From Gymnopus androsaceus JB14 (Eukaryota > Basidiomycota > Agaricomycetes > Agaricales > Omphalotaceae): a stretch of 38,314 bases of DNA. The translations under genes were made by a program, and so were the position numbers. The stretch spans positions 1 to 38,314 of the forward strand of contig ML769777.1 in NCBI GenBank assembly GCA_009733575.1. The letters run 5' to 3'. Under the pieces are notes generated by a model. That model worked only from the letters and a program-made list of their open reading frames with translations, did no database searches and was not told the origin of the DNA. Of this stretch, positions 11,300-21,426 are shown one piece after another (the first letter of the stretch is position 1; every line of letters begins with the position of its first letter).

Positions 11300-12032
11300 T
11301 ATACTTGAGACAAATGAGTACACTAAAACAAACATTGAGTGGAGAGAGTTGGATACACCCATCAAACATTCAGGAACACAAGAAAATGAATTACAAAAGT
11401 GCGGGTGAAGTGCTACACACCCAAGTGAATGTCATAAGAGGTCAGATTCAAAATTTCTAGGGGAAATATGAAGAATAGCATGATGGAGAGAGGAACCGGT
11501 AAAGAGAGGGCTCAAGCATGACAATTGACTGTGCCATTCCACTCGGCAGTGACCAACACTGAAAACGTCATTGATTCTGAGCGCATCATTGGTGACTGCT
11601 GGTTCTGCCAGCTTTGCCACTACATGACAAGATGATGACTCAGCCATCAAAAAACAGTATATCCTTGTTTTTGCTCAGGCAGTGCCTGACACAACAAGGA
11701 AAATTGTAAAAAATCTATGAAGCTCAATTTGGGGGTTTTAAAGTAGGCCAAAACAATTTGTCTACTCAGAATTTTAATAGCTTCTTCCATTGTGCCCCAA
11801 CTGCATTGGAAGCATATCCCTGCATACCATAGTACCAGTTGCTAGTACACACTCAGATATTCTGTTTTGTTGTGCCTCTAAGTATCTTGTTTGCGGCAGG
11901 TTCTCAGTGCTAAAGGAGAGACAGGTACAGGGAGAGTACATGAATGAGACATTGAGAGTATTCCACAGCTTAAATGGACATAGGAGGAATGGTGTATGAC
12001 CATAAGCAATTGAGCCATAACAAATAAACCTA
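11300..12032. other. No recognised gene; contains a dispersed repeat
   Basis: No supported coding sequence. 11655-11815 is about three-quarters identical by eye to 33915-34055, sharing GTTTTTGCTC, GGGGGTTTTA and GTCTACTCAGA. The copy here has lost CpG sites that the other retains. Confidence 0.5.
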
Positions 12033-12261
12033 GTGATGTCTTACCAGTATTTGAGAACTTGGATACTTATTGTTGATATCGCTGTCAAAGAACAAGTCCT
12101 TACTGGCCTGGGTGCCTATGATGGTTACAGAAGAGAAGTAGATGAAGGAAGAAACAAGGACTCAGAGTACATGGTTAACCAACTCATTTCTGCAAAAACT
12201 GATTATGACTTGCTAATCAGTGAGATACTGCAGTTCATTGGTGTTCAAGTCCACTTTGAAT
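12033..12261 (+). CDS. Short unidentified open frame ending at a MITE insertion
   Basis: A plus-strand frame of about 76 codons with protein-like composition (for example YDGYRREVDEGRNKDSEYM, then LLISEILQFIGVQVHFE). It was not recognised. The Mutator-like MITE at 12262 entered right at its end: without the element and one copy of its target duplication, the frame would close with TAA straight after HFE. With the element it reads on into MITE sequence. It could be a fragment of an older transposon gene or a chance frame. Confidence 0.25.
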
Positions 12262-12854
12262 GGATAATTCTACTGAACAACCCCCTTGCTGGCAAAAACC
12301 CCCCAAAAAAGGAAATTTTTGTAAAAGCTAGTTTGGCAACCCCATCACACTTTTGTCACACATTTTTGGGTGTGATTTTTTTCAATCTTTTCTGTGTTTT
12401 TTTTTTTCAAAAGAAAAGTCAGCTACCACCTCATGCCTCACCTTCCTTAAGTTGCAACACAAACTGCTCAGATTCCCAAATAGGGCTATTGGCAGTATCT
12501 GAAATATATGTTGGGTAAATAGCCTTCCACTGGTTGTCCAGCTGCTCCGCACACCACATGTACCCCTATCTGCTTCCATATATAAAGTAGGTAGCTATGA
12601 GTTATAAATCAACCATTCTTGCCCCCATTCTCAATGGTTGATTCCCTCCTCGCTGAGGTTGTACCCACCAACTGAGCTTGTCTGCCTTTTAACAATGTAA
12701 AGACTCCAGATTATCTCTGACCTTCACAAAAAAAATTGAGTTCTGAAGCAAATTATATGTTGTGACCTCAATGTGACCATGTGTGACCATATGTGACCTC
12801 AACTGGGTTGTCAAATAAGACTTGAGCCAAGGGGGTTGTTCAGTAGAATTATCC
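12262..12854. mobile_element. Mutator-like MITE with perfect terminal repeats
   Basis: A 593-bp element with perfect 27-bp terminal inverted repeats starting GGATAATTCTACTGAACAAC, flanked by the 9-bp duplication ACTTTGAAT (12253-12261 and 12855-12863). The ends match the Mutator-like end at 17497 at 20 of 27 positions, so the two belong to related families. There is no transposase. A 9-bp duplication is diagnostic of Mutator-like elements. Confidence 0.9.
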
Positions 12855-12863
12855 ACTTTGAAT

Positions 12864-13645
12864 AAACATAATATTAACAAAGCTACAAGAGACTGTGTTC
12901 ACTGGTACCAAAGTTCGACTCCTTGTCTTCTGTATTCTATATTAATATATAATGTATATTAGTGCTAATGCTAAGAGTATGAGTCCTTCCTTTGCTGATT
13001 CTTTTCCAAAGAAAGAAAGAGCCAATGTTGGATGGGCTCACCTGATGCACTTCCTCAGCATTATTATCTGCAATTTCGAAGTATAGGCTTACTAAGCATC
13101 AAGGACCCAGTGCTTTATAAGCATAACTCGGGCCACAATGTCTTTGAATACACACCAAAGCACACCATTCATAACATACTAAGTGATATACAGTCTTAAC
13201 AAATGATATATTGGGCAAGTGGCTGTCTTTGGCTACTGTGCATATGGTAAAGTGGGTACTGCTGTTGAATTAGACCGTGAGATGGGACAAAAAAGGGAGG
13301 TCAAATTTGGATAGGTAGGGAACTGTTGCAAACGCGCAAGGGTTCCCGGTACAATAATAATCTACTTATATCTAAAATGGGCAAATCAAATATGTCAAAG
13401 CAAAACACACGGAATCTAATCAGGTAAAAGTGAGTGCGGTTGCCTGGAGCAGATCGATATTCCAAGAACTGCAAGATAGTAGGTGGATACAGCAAGAGAT
13501 GAAGTGGAGACTGCAAGACAATGATGAGTTAGATTTGTGCTAGGTATGAAAACCGACCAAACAACAATCACCCCAATCAGATTCAATCAAAAAGGTTTAA
13601 TTTAATGCAAGGAAGGAGGTTGTTGAAGGTTCCCTTGACTACTAA
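12864..13645. other. No recognised gene
   Basis: Only a copy of the dispersed repeat also seen at 10205-10275 was found, at about 13080-13150. The rest is AT-rich with no convincing frame. Confidence 0.4.
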
Positions 13646-14293
13646 TTGATTCGAAGATAAAAGCACTTGACAGTGACACAGACAGTGCAAATGAACAAGG
13701 TTTGTATTTGGAGGAAGCTTTTGAAAAGCCAACTAATGTACAACAACATGCTGAACTAATTGAGGGGGAAAGCAGACACCAAAGCACGGGTCAAGTACAC
13801 CAACTCAACAAACAACTTAGCATATCTCGGAAGCCGTTACATTGCCGCACAATGATACTCTAACTCTTAGGGAATCCTGTGAGTTACCTAACAAGCTTAT
13901 ACAACTGCCACGCAAGTCACTTGAGTAGGTGTTTTTAACCCACTCATTGAAGAGCGGGCAAGAGGTAGAATCTGTTGGTAAGCTAGGTAACACTCCGAGA
14001 AGCTTCCTCCCTAAAACTCCACCAAGCCAACACTTGGGTCCAAGACCTTTCTAATCAACAATGAGCTTGTCAAGGTGTGCACGTTAGGCTCCACCTGCAG
14101 TCCTAAGACTGATGTGACCTCTCTTCCAGATGCAAACCAGGAATCGGGAAGTAGAATGAATTGCCTCAGTATTATCAAGGTTACAAGAAGGCCACCCATT
14201 TCAAAGGTTGTAGAGGATGATGCAGACACGTCTGAGTGTGTACAAATCACTACAGGTCCTAACATAGAACTGCATTTCAGGTATCAAGTCTAA
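13646..14293 (+). other. Two unidentified protein-like open stretches
   Basis: Two plus-strand frames, about 13646-13867 (rich in acidic and Gln residues, e.g. DSDTDSANEQGLYLEEAFEK) and about 14012-14293 (e.g. IIKVTRRPPISKVVEDD, ending HFRYQV), read like protein but have no clear start. They were not recognised. They could be exons of one decayed gene or transposon fragments. Confidence that either is translated is low. Confidence 0.2.
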
Positions 14294-14607
14294 CTTGTCA
14301 TTCCAAGATAGAATAGCTACCCTTATATACTGAGCGAGATATAATAAAATAAGAAAATGAGAGAAACTGAGCGAGATAGGATGAAACAGAATAAGTAAAT
14401 AGAAAAAGATAAAATAATGACCATATATGCATGTGTACTATGGTTTTGCCTCAACATTCCTCTGCCTTGTTCATTTGTCTTCCTTGATTGGGTCGACTTT
14501 TGGGATTTTGGTCCAAATTGAGTCAAGTCATTTGCCTTTTTACAAGGCCCGCCAGTTCCTTGATCAGAACAGCCCTCGGAAGTATTTCTATGTTTTTCAT
14601 CAGCAAA

Positions 14608-14735
14608 ACCTGGGTGGTCTCCAGAGATCTCCAGAGCGCCTGTAGCTTCTGGAGCAGCTGGAGCAAGGTTACCTATTCCAGAGACCAATATAAACCTCTG
14701 GAGACCTCTGGAGACCTCCAGAGAGCTATTCAATC
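14608..14735. repeat. Cluster of CTCCAGAG/CTCTGGAG repeats, first
   Basis: Many interleaved copies of CTCCAGAG and its complement CTCTGGAG, ending near GAGCTATTCAAT. A second cluster with the same motif and a similar TTATTCAATTC context lies at 15270-15345. They may be the subterminal regions of one element of about 740 bp, but no terminal repeats or target duplication were found. Confidence 0.4.
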
Positions 14736-15269
14736 AAGTTTCCATGTCGTGTAATCATGCATTAATAATAGAAATTTTATATTCATCATTTTTATGTACT
14801 GTGACAATATTTAGGTGCATTGCAGCAATTATTATTATGTAGCAGTAATAAGTGGCAAGTACTGGACGAGTCTTCTGTTTTTCCCCTCCCAATGTTTCCA
14901 TAGTGCTCTTCTTGATATCTGCCTCCATTGCCCAAACCCTTCTGCATTTCTGGAAATCACCTCTAAAAAGCACATTATGTGAAAGTGAAACTTATGGTGA
15001 AAGGATAGAACATTGCAACAGTGGGAGAAGGGAAAAAAATACAAGTTCATCTTCTTTGAAAGTTGAAAGCCCATGCCTTTTATATCACTTCCCAATAGTT
15101 TACAGCATTGTTGATGACACGAGGAGTTGCTGATGGCAACCATCATTATGTTGAGGGCACTCAAGGCCATCATTTTTGGTGCTACTCTGGCTGACAGCCA
15201 GACTAGCTCCAAAAAAGGAAAGTCCAATCATTCTCAAAGTACCATCAATCGGCAACTACAGCTTTGTTC
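14736..15269. other. No recognised gene between the two CTCCAGAG clusters
   Basis: Open frames on both strands (for example 14835-15227 minus) overlap each other and show no motif. They look like chance frames in a possible transposon interior. Confidence 0.35.
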
Positions 15270-15345
15270 TCTCCAGCATCTCCAGAGTTCTCCAGAGCTC
15301 TCTGGAGAATTATTCAATTCTCTGGATGCTCCAGCAGCTCCAGCA
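15270..15345. repeat. Cluster of CTCCAGAG/CTCTGGAG repeats, second
   Basis: The same 8-bp palindromic motif as at 14608-14735, here about seven times in 76 bp, mixed with CTCCAGCA. Confidence 0.4.
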
Positions 15346-15594
15346 AAAATACGGGTTTTGATGATGTTCCTTGCCAATGGGAGACTAATTATTCCTAATT
15401 CTGTGCGGTCTTGAGTCTAGATGCATGGTAGCATATGAATCTTGGTAAAACGCTAAGGCTTGGATAGAAACACTCCTTGGTCCTTCCATGCTCTAGAAGT
15501 AGCTGCAGCAAGTTGGTCATGTGGGCGTGTTGGATTGCCATGACAATCTGCCTAGGCACTTCATCAGGAAAAATGGTCTGGGCCCAGGGCTGAC

Positions 15595-15895
15595 TTTAGG
15601 TTAACCCACAATAACCTAAAACAGACTTAAGGGAACCTAAGGATACCTAGGTCTCCTAGACCACCTAGGTTACCTAGACTGGCCTCAGTTTCTTTGAGGT
15701 CACCTAGGTTGCCTAGGATTTAGGGATAAACCTTGGGAATTTGAGGCAACCTGAGTAAACCTGAGTAAACCTGAGTAAGCCTGAGGTAACCTGAGGTAGC
15801 CTAAGGTAGCCTGGGGTAGCCTGGAAGACCCAAGGTGACCAGGGTGACCAGGGTAGCCTAGGTTCCCTAGGTCATCATAGGTTTAACCCCTTTTT
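15595..15895. repeat. CCTAGG/CCTGAG-type low-complexity tract
   Basis: About 300 bp of degenerate short repeats built on CCTAGG, CCTAAGG, CCTGAGTAAA (three in tandem near 15755-15785) and GGTAGCCTGG. It lies just beyond the broken C-terminal end of the Tc1 transposase remnant and replaces the region where the rest of that gene would be. It resembles a degenerate minisatellite. Confidence 0.7.
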
Positions 15896-15972
15896 GCTGA
15901 TGTTTCCAATGAGTGTCAACTTTTGAGGGCACCCGTTAAGGTACTTCCTCATCTTGGTCCAGCTTGCTTCAT

Positions 15973-16736
15973 TTAATAAAATTGAATGTCATGAAGACTC
16001 CTTGGTGAGCTGATATTTTCTGTATACTTTGTTCCCGTCATTCTCTCCGTGACACGCACTAGCCTACCAGGCCCAAATTCTGTTATACATCCCCAAACCA
16101 TCACGCTACCTCCTCCATGTGGCACCGTAAAAAGCAGGTTCCGCTCCTCAAGTGCCTCTCCCTTCCGCCTCCTGCAGTATTGAACGCCATCAGAGCCAAA
16201 CAAGTTGAATTTGCTCTCGTCGGAGAAGATGACACAACGCCAGTCATCTGCATCCAAATCCGACATCTCCTGAGCCCAATCACGCCGCCCAACCGTATTT
16301 CCAATAGAAAGTTTTGGCTTTTTACGGCGTTTGCGACCATTGAGTCCTTCCTTGGCCAACGCGCGACGAACAGTACGGGAAGGAACTTCGGGACAGTGAA
16401 CCAATTTAGCATGTTCACCGTGTCGAACCTTCCCAAGGTCAATACTGTTGATCATATCCTCCATGACAGCTCCTGGAATTCGACGGGGTCGACCAGAGGA
16501 TTTTTTCTGGTGTTTATAAGGGTCCCCAGTGCGCTTCATGTCCGATAGTTTTCACTGACTGTTTTATGGTCCATATGAAGGAAGCGAGCAATTTCTCGAA
16601 AGGACTTGTGCTGCTCATCCCGCATGTAAGTCAATAATCGACGTTTCGTGGGTGTGCAGTTGGTTTGAGATGAGGTTCGGTGCTTTTTAGGTGGAGGAGT
16701 AGTGTCCCTTGGCTCGAAAGTGAGAATAGAGGCCAT
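15973..16736 (-). pseudogene. Tc1-like transposase, C-terminally truncated and frameshifted
   Basis: Cut-and-paste transposase of the Tc1/mariner superfamily. Starting at 16736 it has a helix-turn-helix region (TPTKRRLLTYMRDEQ, then SFREIARFLHMDHKTVS), a second one around RRIPGAVMEDM, and the first part of the catalytic domain with the first Asp in FSDESKFNLFGSDG and the strand SVMVWGCITEFG. The second Asp (normally in a QQDN-like motif) and the third acidic residue are missing because similarity stops after TGTKYTEN. The frame also slips near 16536-16550, where TVS and MKRTGDPYK lie in different frames. It cannot be active. Upstream at 16737-17040 no paired terminal repeat was recognised. 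Confidence 0.85.
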
Positions 16737-16864
16737 TGCGGCCCACAAAAGTAGTGACCAAGATGACGCGTTGAAAATTTGCGCCCACAAGTCATGATGC
16801 AGTTATCATGCCATATTATGTGAGTCCATTGCTCTCGAACTGATTCAGAATCTTTGCTAGACAT

Positions 16865-17384
16865 CCCAAAATATATAAATTACAAGAATTACTGCTAGCT
16901 AATCTATATTTTATTCTTTTCGATGAGATTTCGGGAGGTACGAGGAGGCTAGCTGGCCGTGGGAACAATATTCCCTATTATAATGGTAAGCTGTGAGCTA
17001 GTATACTATGCTCGTATCTTGTCGCATACAAGCTTGCTTGCTACACATACCATGCATAGGACTTTGATCAAGGCGCATTCACAAAGTTAAGTATGGTACC
17101 ATTACACATACCGTTACTCTGCAACCTCTCAGGTAGAATAGGTCCTCAGTAGATTTTAACTATCAGCTCAGGCTCACTATAGTTCTCTTATTGACTGTGT
17201 TTGTTACAAACAGAACTTAGGATTATTGGTTCTGCGCAGTTCTAGCCTTAGCCAAAAAATTGGTGTATCAATAATAGATGTGGAGTGCATGAAATGGTGA
17301 TAAAAACAAGGTGGAGTATACCAGAAAGCATTCCATGAATAGATAGACAAAAACACCTTTGAATATTCCAACAATTCTGTCCTT
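16865..17384. other. No recognised gene
   Basis: AT-rich spacer upstream of the Tc1 remnant. No motif, terminal repeat or convincing frame was seen. Confidence 0.35.
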
Positions 17385-17496
17385 CATTTTCACATATTTA
17401 TCAGTCTGTAGCCCTCTGTAAGATACTAGAATGGATGAGAAATGTTTCATTTCAGTCATATGCAGCTTCATTGGCACAGCAGTAAACCTAATATTG
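17385..17496. repeat. Dispersed repeat fragment, upstream half
   Basis: This stretch resembles 32455-32560 (shared CAGTCTGT, GAAATGTTT and ATTTCAGT). It stops at CTAATATTG (17488-17496), where a Mutator-like element begins. The downstream half of the same repeat family follows CTAATATTG in both A copies (from 2026 and 23040). Confidence 0.6.
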
Positions 17497-17650
17497 GGAT
17501 TATTCTGTTTGACAACCCTGTTGTCCCAAAACAACCCCATCGACAACCCCTGCAACACTGGGCGTCACACCGGAGGTAAATGGGTCACATTCGAAGCAGC
17601 AGCAGTGCCGCAAGCATCAGGCAAGCATTGGAGTGGAGACAAACTTGAGT
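17497..17650 (+). mobile_element. 5' end of a Mutator-like element
   Basis: Starts GGATTATTCTGTTTGACAAC after the 9-bp CTAATATTG. The identical terminal sequence in reverse, followed by CTAATATTG, closes an element at 23030 in repeat A. The inner limit is unknown because no matching 3' end was found nearby; the end coordinate given is only where similarity to terminal-type sequence fades. Confidence 0.5.
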
Positions 17651-17874
17651 TATTGTGAGCAAATGCACTACAATGTACAGATACAATAGTTATACAAATA
17701 TTCACAGAGAACACAGATTTGAGTACAGAAAAGTCTGGGCCTTGGGGCAGAATGAAGTATTGACAAATGGTCATATAGTTTGGAGATCAGAGCCAGTAGC
17801 TTAGCAGGGAGTATGTATTTGCAAGGGAAATAAACTATCTGCAGAGACCATTAACCCAAGTTTGAATCTAGATA

Positions 17875-18663
17875 TTGAAAACTAAGTCAAGACATGTCCT
17901 CTCCCTCCTGCAAAACCCAGCAAAACTTGAGGATGAAGGTTATCTTGATGTTGAGAATGCTGACCTCCGGAGAAGCAATATAATGAGCTTTAGAACCCAG
18001 ACCTCAAAAACACAGTTCTGGATGCTAGAAAACAAAGGAAATGGTGTAAGTGCTGGTAAAAGCTGCCATGGAAGCCTCCAAGAACACCCTGCACTTCAAA
18101 TAACTGGAGCTAAGCTCAGTAAGCTGGCACACAGACTAGCCTATAGGATAATCATGCACCAATGAACAATTGGTGTCAGTGCAGTGACAAGAAGTAGAAC
18201 AGAAGCAAAGCTGGATAAGATCAAACTATCTGTTGAAACCAAATTTGGCTACATGCCAACAACAGAAGCATTGTGGATATCAATCTGCCACAAGGATTTT
18301 GAATGTAAGACATGTGGTTCCTGTAGATGGTAGCACATGATGCGTACTGGACAGGGACACACTGGCTATGGGATAAAATGAAACTGGAACTGCAAGAACA
18401 AGCAACATGCAATGAGTTTGGTGAAATAGATGACTTTAGACATATTCCAACTGAGTGTGAATCTCCAGGGACTGATTTGGAAGCTAGCCAAAAGACTCTG
18501 GAAGATGAAAGACAGCAAAAAACCCTGGTCTTTCATGGCCTTAGGAGATATCCTGGGTTGTGGATTGGCAAAAGCAAGTGGGATACAGATTGGTGAAAGC
18601 TGCCTGTGGAAAAACCTGATATATGTGTCTGCATACCTAATCTGGACACTGCACTGTAAATGA
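17875..18663 (+). pseudogene. RNase H-type gene remnant
   Basis: Decayed member of the RNase H-domain proteins that are abundant in agaricomycete genomes, often linked to retroelements. In three frames it shows LKTKSRHVLSLLQN (the family has a catalytic Asp where this has Lys), KLEDEGYLDVENADLRRS, then ITGAKLSKLAHRLAYRII, then KLDKIKLSVETKFGYMP with TTEALWISICHKDFE, then MVAHDAYWTGTHWLW, and finally the CNEFGEIDDFRHIPTECESPG zinc-binding-like segment with LGDILGCGLA. An in-frame TAG replaces the Trp expected before MVAHDAY (near 18326). Missing catalytic residue, stop codon and frame slips mean it is dead. Identification rests on remembered family pattern. Confidence 0.65.
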
Positions 18664-19199
18664 ACAATTGCAAATGAGGGGAGACCTTTTACCAAAACAG
18701 AAGAAAAAAATGAATGGGTTGGAATGATAAATGAATAACTGGAGGTGGAACAGAGAATGACCCACCATTGATATGGGACAAAGGCCTTGGAAAAAGGGCT
18801 GGTGATCCACACCTGGAGGGGTACACTCAAAAATGAGGACATTCTCCCCAGAGACTGGACTAAGGAAAGCAGGGTCTTAGTGGGTCGTACAGGGGCCAAG
18901 ATATAGAGGCAAGTGATATTGATAGAAGGAATGTGTCCTCAATGAAATGTAATATTGAGTCCCACACTCAGTGTGTAAATGCATTTCCTTGTGGAGACAG
19001 AAAAGATTAATAAATTAAAAGTTTATGTGTTATGATTGTCAAAATGGCTACCAATTTGACATAAGTATCTTTGATCAAATTGGCATATCCAGCAAATCTT
19101 CTGCCCCTTCAAATCGTGGAACAAATTGACAACTGAAAGACTCCGGCAGCCTGTGAAAGCAAAATGTTCTAAAAGTTTAAAGGAGAAATATGAGATGAC
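18664..19199. other. No recognised gene; 3' flank of the P450 gene
   Basis: No coding sequence was identified. A long minus-strand open frame across 18366-18899 is mostly the antisense of the RNase H remnant. Confidence 0.4.
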
Positions 19200-21374
19200 T
19201 TACAATACGAGACCAGGTTGATAAGCTTCAGTGACCTTCACTTCTTTCCCATCCTTTCCAATGGGCACCTTGATCTCATACATGCTCAAGGTTGCCGCAA
19301 TAGTCATAAATTGGGTCGAAAGAGATATATGCCGCCCTGGGCAGATTCTGCGGGAATAATTAGCAAGATGAGGGGAGTTCAAACTTGCGCATGCTTACCG
19401 TCGGCCAAGTCCGAATATAATGTGTTCTGGATTGAGAACTTCTGGGTTCAACTCGCCATCTTTCATAAAACGATCTGGATTGAATCTAAAAGGATCTGGA
19501 TAGGTATTCTGTATGTGTGTATCAATGCTGACTGGTTTGTTTGCGCATAAGCAATGCCCCGCTTACTGCATCGTGGAGCATCGCCCTATAGTGTTGTCTC
19601 AATGACACGAGTTTTTCGATGATTTTGAGACATACCAGGTATTCATGATGACGGTCGATTTTGCGGGGATTCTGTAGCCTTCATAAATATCATCTGTTTC
19701 AATAAAGTGTGGGAAGGCTGGTGTATAGTGTAATCAATGAACCTATTCAAGAACGCAGGAATGAAAGCTTACCCAAAGGGGCCGGAGGAACCATGCGCTG
19801 AACTTCACGCATAATCGCGGTGATGTACGGCAAAGAAGCCTGGTCTTCAAAAGTGGGCAGCCTTTTCCTCTCGAGGACAGAATCAAGCTCTATGTGAGCT
19901 TTTCGTTGGATGTCTGGATGGGTGAGAACCTTGAGAAGGAAAGTCCCTTGAGTAGCTAGTGTCTGAAAATTTGAGCGTCAGAAGGCTAAGATAGAAGAAC
20001 GCGTAAAACTTGTACCGCATCCACCCCGCCTGCAATGTCGTCATTTCTCAAAATTGAAGAAATATTTCAAATAAGTACAGGCCTACCAGAATACATAGTC
20101 GCTGCCATCATCTTTACGATAGTCTCTCTGGCATCTGGGGTGAGCCCTGTCAAGTCCATGTCCTCTTCCAGAGCTGCTGATATGAATGAGGGTGTGGCCG
20201 TTCCATCTTGCTGTAAACAGAAGTTCTTAAGAAGATGTTACTGTGCGGAGATAAGGACTCACCATAGCACGTTTACCGGCAGCATACGGAATCTCAAACA
20301 TATCGTCCGAAAGAGCTCGCCATTTAGCGGCCTTACTCTTAAAAGTAATACCTGATTTAAAGAAATACTGTTAATGAGAGCTCGATGTATATTGAAGCAC
20401 CGCTTACCTGGAATCCATCCAGGAATATATTTCAAGGAAGGAATGATGTCCATGAGAGTACTGATGGGCAACATCGCGCCAGAATTGATGGAGATGTTGG
20501 AAGCCTCAGATAGCGCAATGAGTGGATCGTTTGAAGGTTTGATCTTGATTCCATAGGCAATAGACAAGATGGTAGAACCAATCGAACTGGCCAAAGAGAA
20601 TGAGACAAGCGATTGCAGAATAATAGCAGGACCGATTACACACTGACGCAACTCTGACATTACATCTTCAGGTTGTCGGTCTTTTCGAATACGGCGGAGG
20701 TAATTGAGTACAGCATTCCGCTGAACAGGTCGAAATCCTTGTGCGGCAGATGGTCTAACACCTCGGTTGAATATCTTCTGTGCTAGTCGCCTGGTCATAT
20801 TTCAGCTCAAGAACTTGTTTCGACTTTGTAAAAGATGGAGTACCATTTGTGACCTGTGAAAAAGTCAAATTCAGTCTAAGCTCATGGGACATGAGACTCA
20901 CCATATGGGTATACAACAAGAAGCCAGTGGAGATTCATCATCTCGTTGAGGAAGCGCAAGGGCGGCCTACAATACTTTTAGTCACAATGCTGCTCATTCA
21001 CCGTTAAGGAAGAGCTCACCGGCTCGAATACAACTCGGACCGGCCTTCGAGTAAATCCTCTGCAGCTTTGAGAGAGTTCAGGACTATAATGGATGAACCA
21101 AGGACGTCTAGATGAAGGATATTCGACCCTGAAGATGAGTTTTAGTCAGAAGCAAAAATCAAATCGTTGATAACTTTCCATAGACTTGCGACCATTGAAG
21201 ATAAGTTTCGAAAGGTCGGTCACTTGAAGGGAGCGATAGAAGACTGCCGATTAAGGGTAACCTCTTTGGACCTGGAGGAAGTGAATAGTGTTCAGATCGG
21301 CGTTTTGTAAAAGTATATAAGAGAACAGTTGAAAGTAAAATCAATGAAGCCGCGACAACGGCGTTGGAGGCCAT
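19200..21374 (-). CDS. Cytochrome P450 monooxygenase
   Basis: Haem-thiolate monooxygenase, membrane-anchored in the endoplasmic reticulum; the substrate cannot be told from sequence. Fourteen exons: 21179-21374, 21020-21128, 20902-20966, 20844-20853, 20644-20790, 20408-20586, 20263-20351, 20087-20210, 20016-20029, 19773-19962, 19636-19717, 19567-19585, 19399-19508 and 19200-19347. The product is 493 residues, a usual P450 length. Residues 5-24 are a membrane anchor, then the hinge LPPGPKRLPLIG. GHKW marks helix C, SGGVDATLA the oxygen-binding helix I, EVQR (about 364) the ExxR motif and FGLGRRICPG (Cys about 447) the haem ligand loop. Exons of 10, 14 and 19 nt are needed for these motifs. Intron 20587-20643 is 57 nt and also open in frame, but splicing restores the family pattern LRHSIGSTILSIAYG. 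The intron 1 donor reads GA instead of GT (21177-21178). Repeat B starts 53 bp upstream of the ATG. Confidence 0.9.
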
Positions 21375-21426
21375 AACAGTTTAATGAACACGAACAAGTC
21401 GAAGTTCAGAACGAGATGCGTTAAAT

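Noticed and set aside
12240..12260. tRNA T-arm-like GTTCAAGTCC string
   Set aside because: No cloverleaf can be formed around it; it is part of the MITE target site.
14323..14733. 136-codon open frame on the minus strand
   Set aside because: Much of it is the complement of an AT-rich GAGCGAGATA-type stretch and of the CTCCAGAG repeat cluster.
18366..18899. 177-codon open frame on the minus strand
   Set aside because: It lies antisense to the RNase H remnant, whose plus-strand pieces match a known family; the minus frame has no motif.
20259..20798. 180-codon open frame as a separate gene
   Set aside because: It is P450 exon sequence read through a 57-nt in-frame intron and past two exon borders.
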